64,000 bases of DNA. Source: Nocardioides marinisabuli (GTDB taxonomy: Bacteria; Actinomycetota; Actinomycetes; Propionibacteriales; Nocardioidaceae). Position 1 is the stretch's first letter. Each line of letters starts with the position of its first letter. The notes beneath the pieces are model-generated. The model did not search any database. It saw only the letters and a list, made by a program, of their open reading frames with translations, and was not told the DNA's origin. The translations under genes and the position numbers were made by a program. Shown here one piece after another: positions 30,631-38,600 of this stretch. The stretch spans positions 1,550,001 to 1,614,000 of the forward strand of contig NZ_CP059163.1 of the NCBI RefSeq assembly GCF_013466785.1, in the 5' to 3' direction.

Positions 30631-31473
30631 ATGACCACCGCCTTCGTCCTCGGCGGTGGTGGCGCGCTCGGTGCCGTCGAGGTCGGCATGGTCGCCGCCC
30701 TGCTCGAGCGCGACGTGCGCCCCGACCTGGTGCTCGGCACCTCCGTCGGCGCGATCAACGGTGCCTTCCTGGCCCAGGAACCCGGCCCCGGGGTCGTCGA
30801 GCGGCTCACCGGGCTGTGGCGCTCCGTGGCCGCCAACCGCCACGAGGTGTACGGCGACCGCCCGCTGCGCAGCGTGCGCCGCGCGGTCGCGACGGGCACC
30901 CACCTCTACTCCGCCCGGCCGCTGGCGACCCGGCTGCGCGAGGAGCTCGGCGACGTCGACTTCGCCGACCTCGCGGTGCCGCTGCAGGTGTGCGCGGCCA
31001 GCATCGAGCGGGCGGCCGAGCACTGGTTCGACAGCGGCCCGGTCGTCGAGGCGGTGGTGGCGAGCGCCGCGGTGCCGGGGCTGCTGCCCCCGGCCCAGGT
31101 GGGCGGGGAGCACTTCCTCGACGGCGGCATCGTCAACTCGGTGCCCGTCGCCCGCGCCCACCAGCTGGGCGCCACCCGCATCTTCGTGCTCCAGGTCGGC
31201 CGGGTCGACCGGCCGCTCCAGCCGCCCCGCCGGCCCTGGGAGGTCGCCCGGGTCTCCTTCGAGGTGGCCCGCCGGCACCGGATGAACCGCGAGCTCGCCG
31301 AGCTGCCGCCCGAGGTGGAGGCGCACGTGCTGCCCGCGCGGGGCACCTCGGCGCGCGACGACTCGGTGCGGGCCGGCACCGACTTCCGAGACGTCGAGCG
31401 GCGCATCGAGCTGACCCGGGTCGCGAGCGGGGAGTACCTCGACGCCCTGGGCCGAGGAGCGGGGCTGACATGA
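30631..31473 (+). CDS. Patatin-like phospholipase / acyl hydrolase
   Basis: A 280-residue Ser-Asp dyad hydrolase. It has the oxyanion-hole motif GGGGALG at the N-terminus, the nucleophile elbow GTSVG, and the catalytic Asp in DGGIVNSVP. No signal peptide or membrane helix is seen, so it is probably cytoplasmic and acts on membrane lipids or lysophospholipids. It is followed after 7 bp by an acyltransferase gene, suggesting a joint role in lipid turnover. Confidence 0.88.
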   Translation: MTTAFVLGGGGALGAVEVGMVAALLERDVRPDLVLGTSVGAINGAFLAQEPGPGVVERLTGLWRSVAANRHEVYGDRPLRSVRRAVATGTHLYSARPLATRLREELGDVDFADLAVPLQVCAASIERAAEHWFDSGPVVEAVVASAAVPGLLPPAQVGGEHFLDGGIVNSVPVARAHQLGATRIFVLQVGRVDRPLQPPRRPWEVARVSFEVARRHRMNRELAELPPEVEAHVLPARGTSARDDSVRAGTDFRDVERRIELTRVASGEYLDALGRGAGLT

Positions 31474-31480
31474 TCACCGC

Positions 31481-32500
31481 GTGAGCATCCTGCGCCGGGC
31501 CGTGACGGCGCCGGTGGTGGTGCTCCTGACGGTGCTGGTCTGGGTCACGCTGCCGCTGTGGCTGATCGGCGCGGCGGCGCTGTCCCCCTTCGTCCCCGGG
31601 CACTGGCGGGCGCTGCGGCTGACCTGGCTGCTGGTCGTGGCGCTCACCGCCGAGACCCTGCTGCTGGCGGTCCTGCTGGGCACGTGGCTGGCCAGCGGCC
31701 TGGGCGCGCGGCTGCGCACGGCGTACTGGGAGGGCGTGCACTACGACCTGGTGCAGGGCACCATGTGGCTGCTCTTCAGCGAGGCCCGCCGGGTGCTGCA
31801 CCTGAGCATCGTCACCGAGGGGCCGGCCCCCGACGCCCACCCCGGCGAGCCGCTCCTGGTCTGCTGCCGACACGCCGGCCCGGGCGACTCCTTCACGCTG
31901 GTCCACGCCCTCATGGACTGGTACGACCGCGAGCCGCGGGTGGTGCTCAAGGACACCCTGGCCTGGGACCCCGTCGTGGGCACGCTGCTGCGCCGGCTGC
32001 CCTCACGGGCGATCAGCCCCGGCTCGGGGGAGGACCTCGAGGCCCAGATCGCGGCGCTGGCCTCCGACCTCGACCGCGACGACGCGTTCGTCATCTTCCC
32101 CGAGGGCGGCAACTTCACCCAGGAGCGCCGCGACCGCGCGATCGAGCGGCTCGACGGGCTGGGCCTGCACGCCATGGCCCGCCGCGCCGAGACGATGATC
32201 CACGTGCTCGCCCCGCGCCCGGGCGGCGTCCTCGCGGCGCTCGACGCCGCGCCCGAGGCCGACGTGGTGATGGTCGCCCACACGGGGCTCGACCACCTGC
32301 TCACCGTGCGCGACCTGTGGCGCGAGCTGCCGATGGACAAGCAGCTGGTGATGCGCTGGTGGCAGGTGCCGCGCGAGGAGATCCCCCGCGGGCGCGAGGA
32401 GCGGATCGAGTGGCTCTACGACTGGTGGCAGCGCATCGACGAGTGGGTCGAGCAGCACCGGCCGGAGGATCTCTCCCCCGGCCGGCGCGCCCGACGCTAG
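31481..32500 (+). CDS. PlsC-like membrane acyltransferase
   Basis: A 339-residue protein. Two N-terminal membrane helices (VVVLLTVLVWVTLPLWLIG; LLVVALTAETLLLAVLLG) are followed by an acyltransferase domain with a variant HX4D motif, CRHAGPGDSF, and FPEGGNF as the second block. The Ala-Gly-Pro-Gly insertion within HX4D is unlike typical PlsC. The GTG at 31481 is 6 nt after CATGAT (31469-31474). The substrate is unknown. Confidence 0.8.
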   Translation: MSILRRAVTAPVVVLLTVLVWVTLPLWLIGAAALSPFVPGHWRALRLTWLLVVALTAETLLLAVLLGTWLASGLGARLRTAYWEGVHYDLVQGTMWLLFSEARRVLHLSIVTEGPAPDAHPGEPLLVCCRHAGPGDSFTLVHALMDWYDREPRVVLKDTLAWDPVVGTLLRRLPSRAISPGSGEDLEAQIAALASDLDRDDAFVIFPEGGNFTQERRDRAIERLDGLGLHAMARRAETMIHVLAPRPGGVLAALDAAPEADVVMVAHTGLDHLLTVRDLWRELPMDKQLVMRWWQVPREEIPRGREERIEWLYDWWQRIDEWVEQHRPEDLSPGRRARR

Positions 32501-32516
32501 ACGACCAGCAGGTCGA

Positions 32517-33317
32517 TCAGCTGTTGTGCTTGTCGTCGTCGATCTCGACGACCTCGGCGGGCTCGTCGGGCGTGGTCACCTCGTGGGCGGACCCGGCGGC
32601 CTCGTCGGCGAGCGCCTCGTCGGGCGAGGAGCCGCCCGTGTCGTCGCTGGCCCCGGCCATGGGAGCCGCCGGGGTGGGGGCGGCGCCCGCACCGGCCGCC
32701 GTCGCGGCAGCGGCCGCACCGGTGCTGCTCGCGGGCGGGCTCGGCACGTAGGAGGACTGCCAATTCTGCGACTCCTTGCCGCCCTGCAGCTTCTTGGCCA
32801 CGACCCCGGCCACCGCGGCCAGGCCGCCGACCAGGACCAGCTTCTTGAGCTTGCCGCCCTTCTTCTTGGGCTTCTCGCCCTTCAGCTCCGCGACCTTGCC
32901 GGTGGCCCTGCCGCCCAGCTCGCCCGCGCGCGCCGCGGCGCGCTCGTTGAGGTCGGTGGCCTTGGCGCCGGCGTACGCCGCACCCGAGGCGACCAGCGGG
33001 GCCGCCTTGGCCTTGGCGTCGGCCAGCGCGGGGCCCGCCTTCTCGCGGGCCTCCTGGCCCAGCACCACGGCGCGGTCGCGGGCGTCCACGACGTACGGCG
33101 TGGCGCGGGTGCGGGCGTCGACCAGCGCCGGACCCGCCTTGGCGCGGGCGTCGGCGATGGCCGGGCCCGCCTTCTCCTTGGCGTCGGCCACCAGGTGGCG
33201 CGCCTCGTCGCGGGCGGTGCTGACCGCCGACTCGACCTGGGGACGCACGGAGTCCACGACCTGCTCCACGTAGTCACCGGCCTGTTCGATGAGGGACTTC
33301 TTCTTGCGCAGACGCAT
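32517..33317 (-). CDS. Helical-repeat (apolipoprotein-like) protein of unknown function
   Basis: A 266-residue protein. After a basic start (RLRKKKSLIEQ) come roughly ten 11-13-residue amphipathic repeats of the type KAGPALADAKAKA (about residues 20-150). Then follow a Lys-rich patch with a short hydrophobic helix (KLVLVGGLAAVAGVVAKKL) and an Ala/Pro- then Asp/Glu-rich disordered tail. The pattern resembles apolipoprotein/late-embryogenesis helices that bind membranes. The start is set at ATG 33317, which has GAGGAGAGGAAG upstream. It faces away from ppiA. Confidence 0.7.
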   Translation of the reverse strand: MRLRKKKSLIEQAGDYVEQVVDSVRPQVESAVSTARDEARHLVADAKEKAGPAIADARAKAGPALVDARTRATPYVVDARDRAVVLGQEAREKAGPALADAKAKAAPLVASGAAYAGAKATDLNERAAARAGELGGRATGKVAELKGEKPKKKGGKLKKLVLVGGLAAVAGVVAKKLQGGKESQNWQSSYVPSPPASSTGAAAAATAAGAGAAPTPAAPMAGASDDTGGSSPDEALADEAAGSAHEVTTPDEPAEVVEIDDDKHNS

Positions 33318-33511
33318 CCGCGTCACTTCCTCTCCTCGGTTTGTGATCCATTCGACCACGACGGCCATGGACCCACCCTGGCACCCTGCGCCCCACCCAG
33401 GGGTGCGAGGTCACCTGCAGGAGGGCCTTTTGCGCCTCCGTGCGAGGATCGTCCCGCACGCACCACGCGTCGTCGTACACCCAGAAGTACCCCCTCTCGC
33501 GAAAGGCAGTC

Positions 33512-34024
33512 ATGGCGGACCCGCAGGCCATCCTCAAGACCAACCGGGGCGACATCGTCCTGAACCTCTTCCCGAACCACGCGCCCGAGACGGTCGCGAA
33601 CTTCACGGGCCTCGCCACCGGCGAGAAGAAGTACGACGCCGGCAACGGCAAGACCGGCCCGTTCTACGACGGCCTGGGCTTCCACCGCGTCATCGCGGGC
33701 TTCATGATCCAGGGCGGCTGCCCGCTCGGCACCGGCACCGGCGGCCCCGGCTACACCTTCAAGGACGAGCCGCACCCCGAGCTGGTCTTCGACAAGCCCT
33801 ACCTGCTCGCGATGGCCAACGCCGGCCCGGGCACCAACGGCTCGCAGTTCTTCATCACCCTGGGCGCCACGACGTGGCTCAACCACAAGCACACCATCTT
33901 CGGTGAGGTCGCCGACCAGGCCTCGCGCGACGTCGTCGACGCCATCGGCAGCACCCAGACGGCCGCGGGCGACCGCCCCGTCGAGCCCGTGGTCATGGAG
34001 TCCGTGGAGATCGTGGAGGCCTGA
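33512..34024 (+). CDS. ppiA: Peptidyl-prolyl cis-trans isomerase, cyclophilin type
   Basis: A 170-residue cytoplasmic cyclophilin. Active-site residues are in FHRVIAGFMIQGG (Arg, Phe, Gln) and in NGSQFFITLG, with the Trp/His region WLNHKHTIFGEV. It accelerates proline isomerisation during folding. GAAAGG precedes the ATG. The gene has the usual ppiA-rhomboid-crgA neighbourhood of actinobacteria near oriC. Confidence 0.95.
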   Translation: MADPQAILKTNRGDIVLNLFPNHAPETVANFTGLATGEKKYDAGNGKTGPFYDGLGFHRVIAGFMIQGGCPLGTGTGGPGYTFKDEPHPELVFDKPYLLAMANAGPGTNGSQFFITLGATTWLNHKHTIFGEVADQASRDVVDAIGSTQTAAGDRPVEPVVMESVEIVEA

Positions 34025-34068
34025 GGCACCCGCCTCACGCGCCCACCCCACGCACACCGCCTGATCTC

Positions 34069-35001
34069 GTGAGCCAGTCGCCCTCGCCCGAGCCGGGCCC
34101 TGGCGTCGGGGTGCCGGTCTGCTACCGGCACCCCGACCGCGAGACCTACATCCGCTGCCAGCGCTGCGACCGGCCGATCTGCCCGGACTGCATGCACGAC
34201 GCCTCCGTGGGCTTCCAGTGCCCCGAGTGCATCGCGGCGGGCGCGCGCGAGACCCGCCAGAACCGCACGGCGTACGGCGGGCTGCGCCCGACCGACGCGA
34301 GCCGCACCTCGATCGCGCTCATCTCGCTCAACCTCGGCGTGTGGCTGGCGATCCTGCTCACCGGTGGCTCGGCCAGCCGGCTGGTCGACCTGCTGGCGCT
34401 GCGCACCAACGGCGTCTGCCTGACCTCCGACGGCGGCTTCGACGTGCCCCGCGCGGTCTGCGACGGGGCCGGCACCTGGCTGCCGGGCTTCGTCGACGGC
34501 GCCTTCTGGCAGGTCCTGAGCGCCGGCTTCACCCACGTGCAGCTGATGCACCTGGGCTTCAACATGCTCGCGCTCTACATCATCGGCCCGCAGCTCGAGG
34601 CCGTCCTGGGCCGGGCGCGCTTCCTCGCGCTCTACCTGCTCTCGCTGCTGGCCGGCTCGGTCGTCGTGCTCTGGGCCGCCGGCCAGTACGGCGCGACCGT
34701 GGGCGCCTCGGGCGCCATCTACGGTCTCTTCGCCGCCCTGCTGATCGTGGCGCGCAAGATCGGCGCCGACATGCGCCAGCTGCTGATCCTGGTCGGCATC
34801 AACGTCGTGATCACCTTCGCGGTGCCCAACATCTCCTGGCAGGGCCACCTCGGCGGCTTCCTCGGCGGTGCGGTCGTCGCCGCCCTGCTCGTGCACGCCC
34901 CCCGCGGCCCGCGCCGCTCGGCCTTCCAGCTCGTCGGGCTGGTGCTGGTCGGCCTGACCCTGGTCGCCGCCGCGGTCCTGCGCATCGCCGCCCTCTCCTG
35001 A
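34069..35001 (+). CDS. Rhomboid-family intramembrane serine protease with N-terminal zinc finger
   Basis: A 310-residue protein. Residues ~10-60 hold a B-box-like zinc finger (CYRHPDRETYIRCQRCDRPI and CPDCM, CPEC pairs). The rhomboid domain follows with about six to seven helices, the HLGFNM helix-2 motif, catalytic Ser in GASGAIYG (S214) and catalytic His in GHLGG (H260). It cleaves membrane proteins within the bilayer; the target is unknown. GTG start at 34069. Confidence 0.92.
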   Translation: MSQSPSPEPGPGVGVPVCYRHPDRETYIRCQRCDRPICPDCMHDASVGFQCPECIAAGARETRQNRTAYGGLRPTDASRTSIALISLNLGVWLAILLTGGSASRLVDLLALRTNGVCLTSDGGFDVPRAVCDGAGTWLPGFVDGAFWQVLSAGFTHVQLMHLGFNMLALYIIGPQLEAVLGRARFLALYLLSLLAGSVVVLWAAGQYGATVGASGAIYGLFAALLIVARKIGADMRQLLILVGINVVITFAVPNISWQGHLGGFLGGAVVAALLVHAPRGPRRSAFQLVGLVLVGLTLVAAAVLRIAALS

Positions 35002-35201
35002 CCCGGCGCAAATACCCCGCCGACCCGGCGCATATCTCGCGCTGAGCCGTCCTGGATCTCGCGCCGAGCCGGCGCGAACCCGCACGTCCTGCTGCCGCGC
35101 CGGCGGCGTACGCCGGTCCGGGCCGGCTCGACGGGAGATGTGCGCCGGGTCAGCGCGGGATTTGCGCCGGGTCAGCGCGGGATATGCGCCGGGTCAGCGC
35201 G
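35000..35201. repeat. Inverted and tandem repeat patch after the rhomboid gene
   Basis: On the right, three tandem 22-bp units of the form GGATNTGCGCCGGGTCAGCG(CG) lie at 35136-35201. On the left, 35000-35050 contains inverted copies (GACCCGGCGCATATC is the exact reverse complement of GATATGCGCCGGGTC; GACCCGGCGCAAAT matches unit 2). The spacer holds further GC-rich inverted segments. No gene is seen in it. Confidence 0.75.
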
Positions 35202-35226
35202 AAGTCTGGGCCGGGCGGGCGGGTGG

Positions 35227-35294
35227 TTGTCCACAGGTGGATCCACAGGTGTGGAGAACTACACGCGTGTGATTCCTCCACAGCGTTGTCCCCA
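35227..35294. promoter_or_regulatory. DnaA-box-like cluster 20 kb from dnaA
   Basis: TTGTCCACA (35227-35235) is a perfect DnaA box. Within 60 bp there are GGATCCACA (35239-35247), TGTGGAGAA (35250-35258), TCCTCCACA (35274-35282) and TTGTCCCCA (35286-35294). It lies in the gap between convergent rhomboid and crgA genes. Confidence 0.55.
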
Positions 35295-35306
35295 GATGTG
35301 CAGAAC

Positions 35307-35333
35307 CGCCCGCCACCGGAGGGTGACGGGCGG
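35307..35333. terminator. Hairpin between the DnaA-box cluster and crgA
   Basis: CCGCCCGCCACC (35307-35318) pairs with GGTGACGGGCGG (35322-35333), one mismatch, 3-nt loop. It is well placed to end transcripts of the convergent rhomboid and crgA genes. The remaining 56 bp before the crgA stop show nothing further. Confidence 0.6.
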
Positions 35334-35389
35334 TCCTGGTGCGGTGCTGTGTCGAACGCTGGGGCGGGCCCGCGCGGGGCCCGGCGGGA

Positions 35390-35848
35390 TCACTCCCAGC
35401 GGGTGGCGAAGATGAAGCCGACGCCCATGAAGGCGATGCCGACGAAGAGGTTCGACTGCAGCAGGTCGTTGAAGACCGGGATCTGGTCGAGCTTGTCGTT
35501 GGCGAAGATGTAGTAGACGCAGATCCACACCAGGCCGATGAGGAAGCAGCCGAGCATGCCGGTGACCACGCCGCGGCCGCGGCCCATGGGGGTGCTGGGG
35601 TGCGCGGAGATCGCCAGGCCCAGGAAGAGCAGCCCGAAGCCGATCACGTAGTTCCAGCGCACCAGGTCGGCCATCCAGGCAGGGCTGCCCGGCTCGGCCT
35701 CGAAGTCGGTCGGGTCGGCGCGCACGCCGAAGTAGTAGTAGAGCACCCATGCGATGCCGGCGACGACCAGCAGCAGCGCGGCCACCGACCGGGGCGTCAC
35801 GACCGGGCCACCCGGCTCGGCCAGCTCGTCCTTGACCTTCTGTCTCAC
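35390..35848 (-). CDS. crgA: CrgA-like cell division protein with duplicated two-helix unit
   Basis: A 152-residue membrane protein, versus about 84-93 residues for CrgA of Streptomyces and Mycobacterium. Four helices fall into two similar halves: AALLLVVAGIAWVLYYYFG / RWNYVIGFGLLFLGLAIS and GCFLIGLVWICVYYIF / NLFVGIAFMGVGFIFATRWE. The ending matches the CrgA C-terminus. CrgA is an FtsZ-ring and septal-synthase recruitment factor. The GTG start has AGGAGT upstream. Position after ppiA-rhomboid and before the DUF881/pknB block supports the call. Confidence 0.8.
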   Translation of the reverse strand: MRQKVKDELAEPGGPVVTPRSVAALLLVVAGIAWVLYYYFGVRADPTDFEAEPGSPAWMADLVRWNYVIGFGLLFLGLAISAHPSTPMGRGRGVVTGMLGCFLIGLVWICVYYIFANDKLDQIPVFNDLLQSNLFVGIAFMGVGFIFATRWE

Positions 35849-35944
35849 GTCTACTCCTGCAGGTGGTGGGCCACGACGCGTCCTCGCAGCCTGCGGCCCC
35901 CGCGGGCTCGGTGCGCCCGTGGGTCGCGGGCTACCTTAGTGGTC

Positions 35945-36769
35945 ATGACGACGGGTTCCCACGCGAGGCCGGACCCGGGGCCGGGTCCCCGGGGCTGGTG
36001 GGCCCGCGTGCGCGCTCGTGCGGGCGTCGTGGCCGGGGGGTCGCCCGACGCGCGCCGCCCCGGTGGCTGGCGGGTCCTGACGCCCACGGTGGCGCTGCTC
36101 TGCGGCAGCCTCTTCACCGTCAGCGCCATCAGCTCCGACGGCACCGACCTGCGCCCCGGCATCACCGACCTGGTCAGCCTGGTCAGCTCGGAGGCCGAGC
36201 AGTACGAGCAGCTGCGCAGCCGCGTGGAGTCGCTGACCGAGGAGGTCAACGACCTGACCAGCAGCCTCGCCGACCGCGACGTCGCCCGCGTGCAGGGCCG
36301 CATCGCCGACTACGCCGACCCGGCCGGGCTGGTGCCCGTCGAGGGCGAGGGGATGACGGTCACGCTGACCGACAGCCCCCTGGGCAAGGACGACACCGAC
36401 CAGCCCGAGCGGTTCCTGGTCGTGCACCAGCAGGACATCCAAGCCGTGGTCAACGCGATGTGGCGCGCCGGGGCCGAGGCGGTCACCATCCAGGGCCAGC
36501 GGCTGGTCTCCACGACCGGCATCAAGTGCGAGGGGCCCTCGGTGACCCTGCACGGCGTGCCCTACCCGCCGCCGTACGTCATCTCGGGCATCGGCGACCC
36601 CGACGAGCTGCGGGCCTCCATCGACGCCGACCGCTACCTCTCGCTCTACCGCCAGCAGGCCGAGCAGGACGACATCCTCATCGGCTGGGACGCCGAGGCG
36701 GACGAGAGCATCGAGGCGCCGGCCTACTCCGGCCTGCTCGACCTGTCGTACGCCGAGCCCATCACCTGA
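35945..36769 (+). CDS. DUF881 family protein
   Basis: A 274-residue protein with one N-terminal membrane helix (TPTVALLCGSLFTVSAISS), a coiled-coil stretch (EAEQYEQLRSRVESLTEEVN), and an extracytoplasmic DUF881 domain containing AMWRAGAEAVTIQGQRL. DUF881 proteins sit near crgA and pknB in actinobacteria and are thought to act at the envelope; function is not proven. A TACCTT hexamer (35932-35937) 7 nt before the ATG suggests a leaderless transcript. Confidence 0.85.
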   Translation: MTTGSHARPDPGPGPRGWWARVRARAGVVAGGSPDARRPGGWRVLTPTVALLCGSLFTVSAISSDGTDLRPGITDLVSLVSSEAEQYEQLRSRVESLTEEVNDLTSSLADRDVARVQGRIADYADPAGLVPVEGEGMTVTLTDSPLGKDDTDQPERFLVVHQQDIQAVVNAMWRAGAEAVTIQGQRLVSTTGIKCEGPSVTLHGVPYPPPYVISGIGDPDELRASIDADRYLSLYRQQAEQDDILIGWDAEADESIEAPAYSGLLDLSYAEPIT

Positions 36770-36773
36770 CGGC

Positions 36774-38600
36774 TCAGGCGCGGGGCCGGCGCCGACCCTG
36801 GCGTCCGTTGCCGTTGCCGTTGCCGTTCCCACGGCCGTTGCCGCCGCCCAGCAGCCCATCGGACGGGGAGGGGTCGTCGGAGGGCTCCTCGCTGGGCTCC
36901 TCCGAGGGCTCCTCGCTGGGCTCCTCGGACGGCTCCTCGGTCGGCTCCGGCTCCTGGGCCACGAAGAGGTTGACGTCCTGGCCCTGGGAGAGCCGCTCCC
37001 CGGCGGCCGGGATCTGCTCGGTGACGGTGCCGGGCTCGGCGTCGGGGTCGGAGTCCTCGCGGATCACCGGGTTGAAGCCGGCGTCGCGGACCTTCTGCTC
37101 GGCGACCTGCTGGGGGTCGCCGACCACGTCGGGCACCTTCTCGGGGCCTTCGGAGACGATGATCGTGACCGTCGAGCCGTCCTCGACCTGGGTGTCGGCC
37201 GGCGGCTGCTGCTCCAGGACGAGGTTGCGGTCCTCGTCGGAGGAGCGTCGCTGCACGTCGACGTCGAAGCCCTGGCCCTCGAGCGTGCTCGCCGCCTGGT
37301 CGCGGAAGAACCCGGTCACGTCGGGCACCGCCACCTCGGGCAGCCCGGCCGAGACGGTCAGCAGCACCGTGGAGCCCGGGGTGACGAAGCTGTCCCCCGA
37401 GGGATCCTGGGCGATGACGCGCCCGGCGGGCCGGTCGGAGGTCTCGAACTCGGTGTCGACCCCGAACCCCTCCTCGCCCAGCAGCCGGCTCGCGGCGGCC
37501 TCCTGGCGCCCGACCACGTCGGGGACCGCCACCTCCTCGGGCGCCGAGGGGAAGAGCCGTGGCCACACCAGCGCGCCCGCGACGACGAGACCGATGACCA
37601 GGAGCCCGAGCGCCACCAGCCAGCCGACCGGCCGACGCTCCTCCTCCACCGGCGGCAGCGGCGCGGCCTGGGTGGGCACCGGCCGCGAGGCCACCGCGGT
37701 GGCGGCCACCGGGGGCGGCAGCGGCGGGGGCACCGTGGCCTGCACCGGCCGTCCGGCGAGGTAGCGCTCGATGTCGGTGCGCATCGCGGCCGCGGACTGG
37801 TAGCGGTCCTCGACGCGCTTGGCCAGCGCCTTCATCACGATGGCGTCGACCTCGGGCGGCAGGTCGGTGTCGTGGTCGGAGGGAGGCTGGGCCTGCTCGC
37901 GCACGTGCTGGTAGGCCACCGCGACCGGGGAGTCGCCGACGAACGGCGGTCGCCCGGTGAGCAGCTCGTAGAGCAGGCAGCCGGCGGAGTAGACGTCGCT
38001 GCGCGAGTCGACGGTCTCGCCGCGCGCCTGCTCGGGGGAGAGGTACTGCGCGGTGCCGACCACGGCCGCCGTCTGCGTCATCGTCGAGGAGGCGTCGCTG
38101 ATCGCTCGCGCGATCCCGAAGTCCATCACCTTGACGTCGCCGGTCGGGGTGAGCATCACGTTGCCGGGCTTGATGTCGCGGTGGATGATCCCGGCCCGGT
38201 GGCTGTAGTCGAGCGCGGCCAGCACGCCGCTGGTGATCTCGAGGGCCCGCTCGGGCAGGATCTTGCGGCCCTCGCGCAGGATGTCGCGCAGGGTGCGCCC
38301 GGCGACGTACTCCATCACGATGTAGGGCTGCTGCACCCCGGAGCCGTCGGTGGCCTCCTCCTCGCCGGTGTCGTAGACCGCGACGATCGCCGGGTGGTTG
38401 AGCGAGGCCGAGGACTGCGCCTCGCGGCGGAAGCGGGCCTGGAAGGTCGCGTCGCTGGCCAGGTCGGTGCGCAGCCGCTTCACCGCGACCACACGGCCCA
38501 GCCGGGCGTCGGTGCCCTTGCGGACCTCGGCCATGCCGCCGCGACCGAGCATCTCGCCGAGCTGGTAGCGCCCGCCGACGGTGGGAGGGGTGCCGCTCAT
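36774..38600 (-). CDS. pknB: PASTA-domain Ser/Thr protein kinase PknB
   Basis: A 608-residue transmembrane kinase. The kinase domain (~11-280) has the Gly loop GRGGMAEV, Lys41, HRDIKPGN (D142), DFG (160-162) and SPEQARG. A membrane helix (WLVALGLLVIGLVVAGALVW) is followed by three PASTA domains (each starting VPDV) that sense muropeptides or lipid II. The C-terminal tail is unusual: tandem EEPS repeats, then GNG repeats and a basic end. ATG overlaps the pknA stop by 4 bp. It phosphorylates wall-synthesis and FHA proteins and is countered by PstP. Confidence 0.95.
   Translation of the reverse strand: MSGTPPTVGGRYQLGEMLGRGGMAEVRKGTDARLGRVVAVKRLRTDLASDATFQARFRREAQSSASLNHPAIVAVYDTGEEEATDGSGVQQPYIVMEYVAGRTLRDILREGRKILPERALEITSGVLAALDYSHRAGIIHRDIKPGNVMLTPTGDVKVMDFGIARAISDASSTMTQTAAVVGTAQYLSPEQARGETVDSRSDVYSAGCLLYELLTGRPPFVGDSPVAVAYQHVREQAQPPSDHDTDLPPEVDAIVMKALAKRVEDRYQSAAAMRTDIERYLAGRPVQATVPPPLPPPVAATAVASRPVPTQAAPLPPVEEERRPVGWLVALGLLVIGLVVAGALVWPRLFPSAPEEVAVPDVVGRQEAAASRLLGEEGFGVDTEFETSDRPAGRVIAQDPSGDSFVTPGSTVLLTVSAGLPEVAVPDVTGFFRDQAASTLEGQGFDVDVQRRSSDEDRNLVLEQQPPADTQVEDGSTVTIIVSEGPEKVPDVVGDPQQVAEQKVRDAGFNPVIREDSDPDAEPGTVTEQIPAAGERLSQGQDVNLFVAQEPEPTEEPSEEPSEEPSEEPSEEPSDDPSPSDGLLGGGNGRGNGNGNGNGRQGRRRPRA

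Noticed and set aside
34069..34260. N-terminal Cys pairs of the rhomboid protein as a separate zinc-finger gene
   Set aside because: They are in frame with the rhomboid domain, with no stop between, and B-box-like zinc fingers are common at the N-terminus of actinobacterial rhomboids.
35136..35201. Possible CRISPR array
   Set aside because: The 22-bp units are directly adjacent with no unique spacers, only three copies exist, and no cas genes are present.
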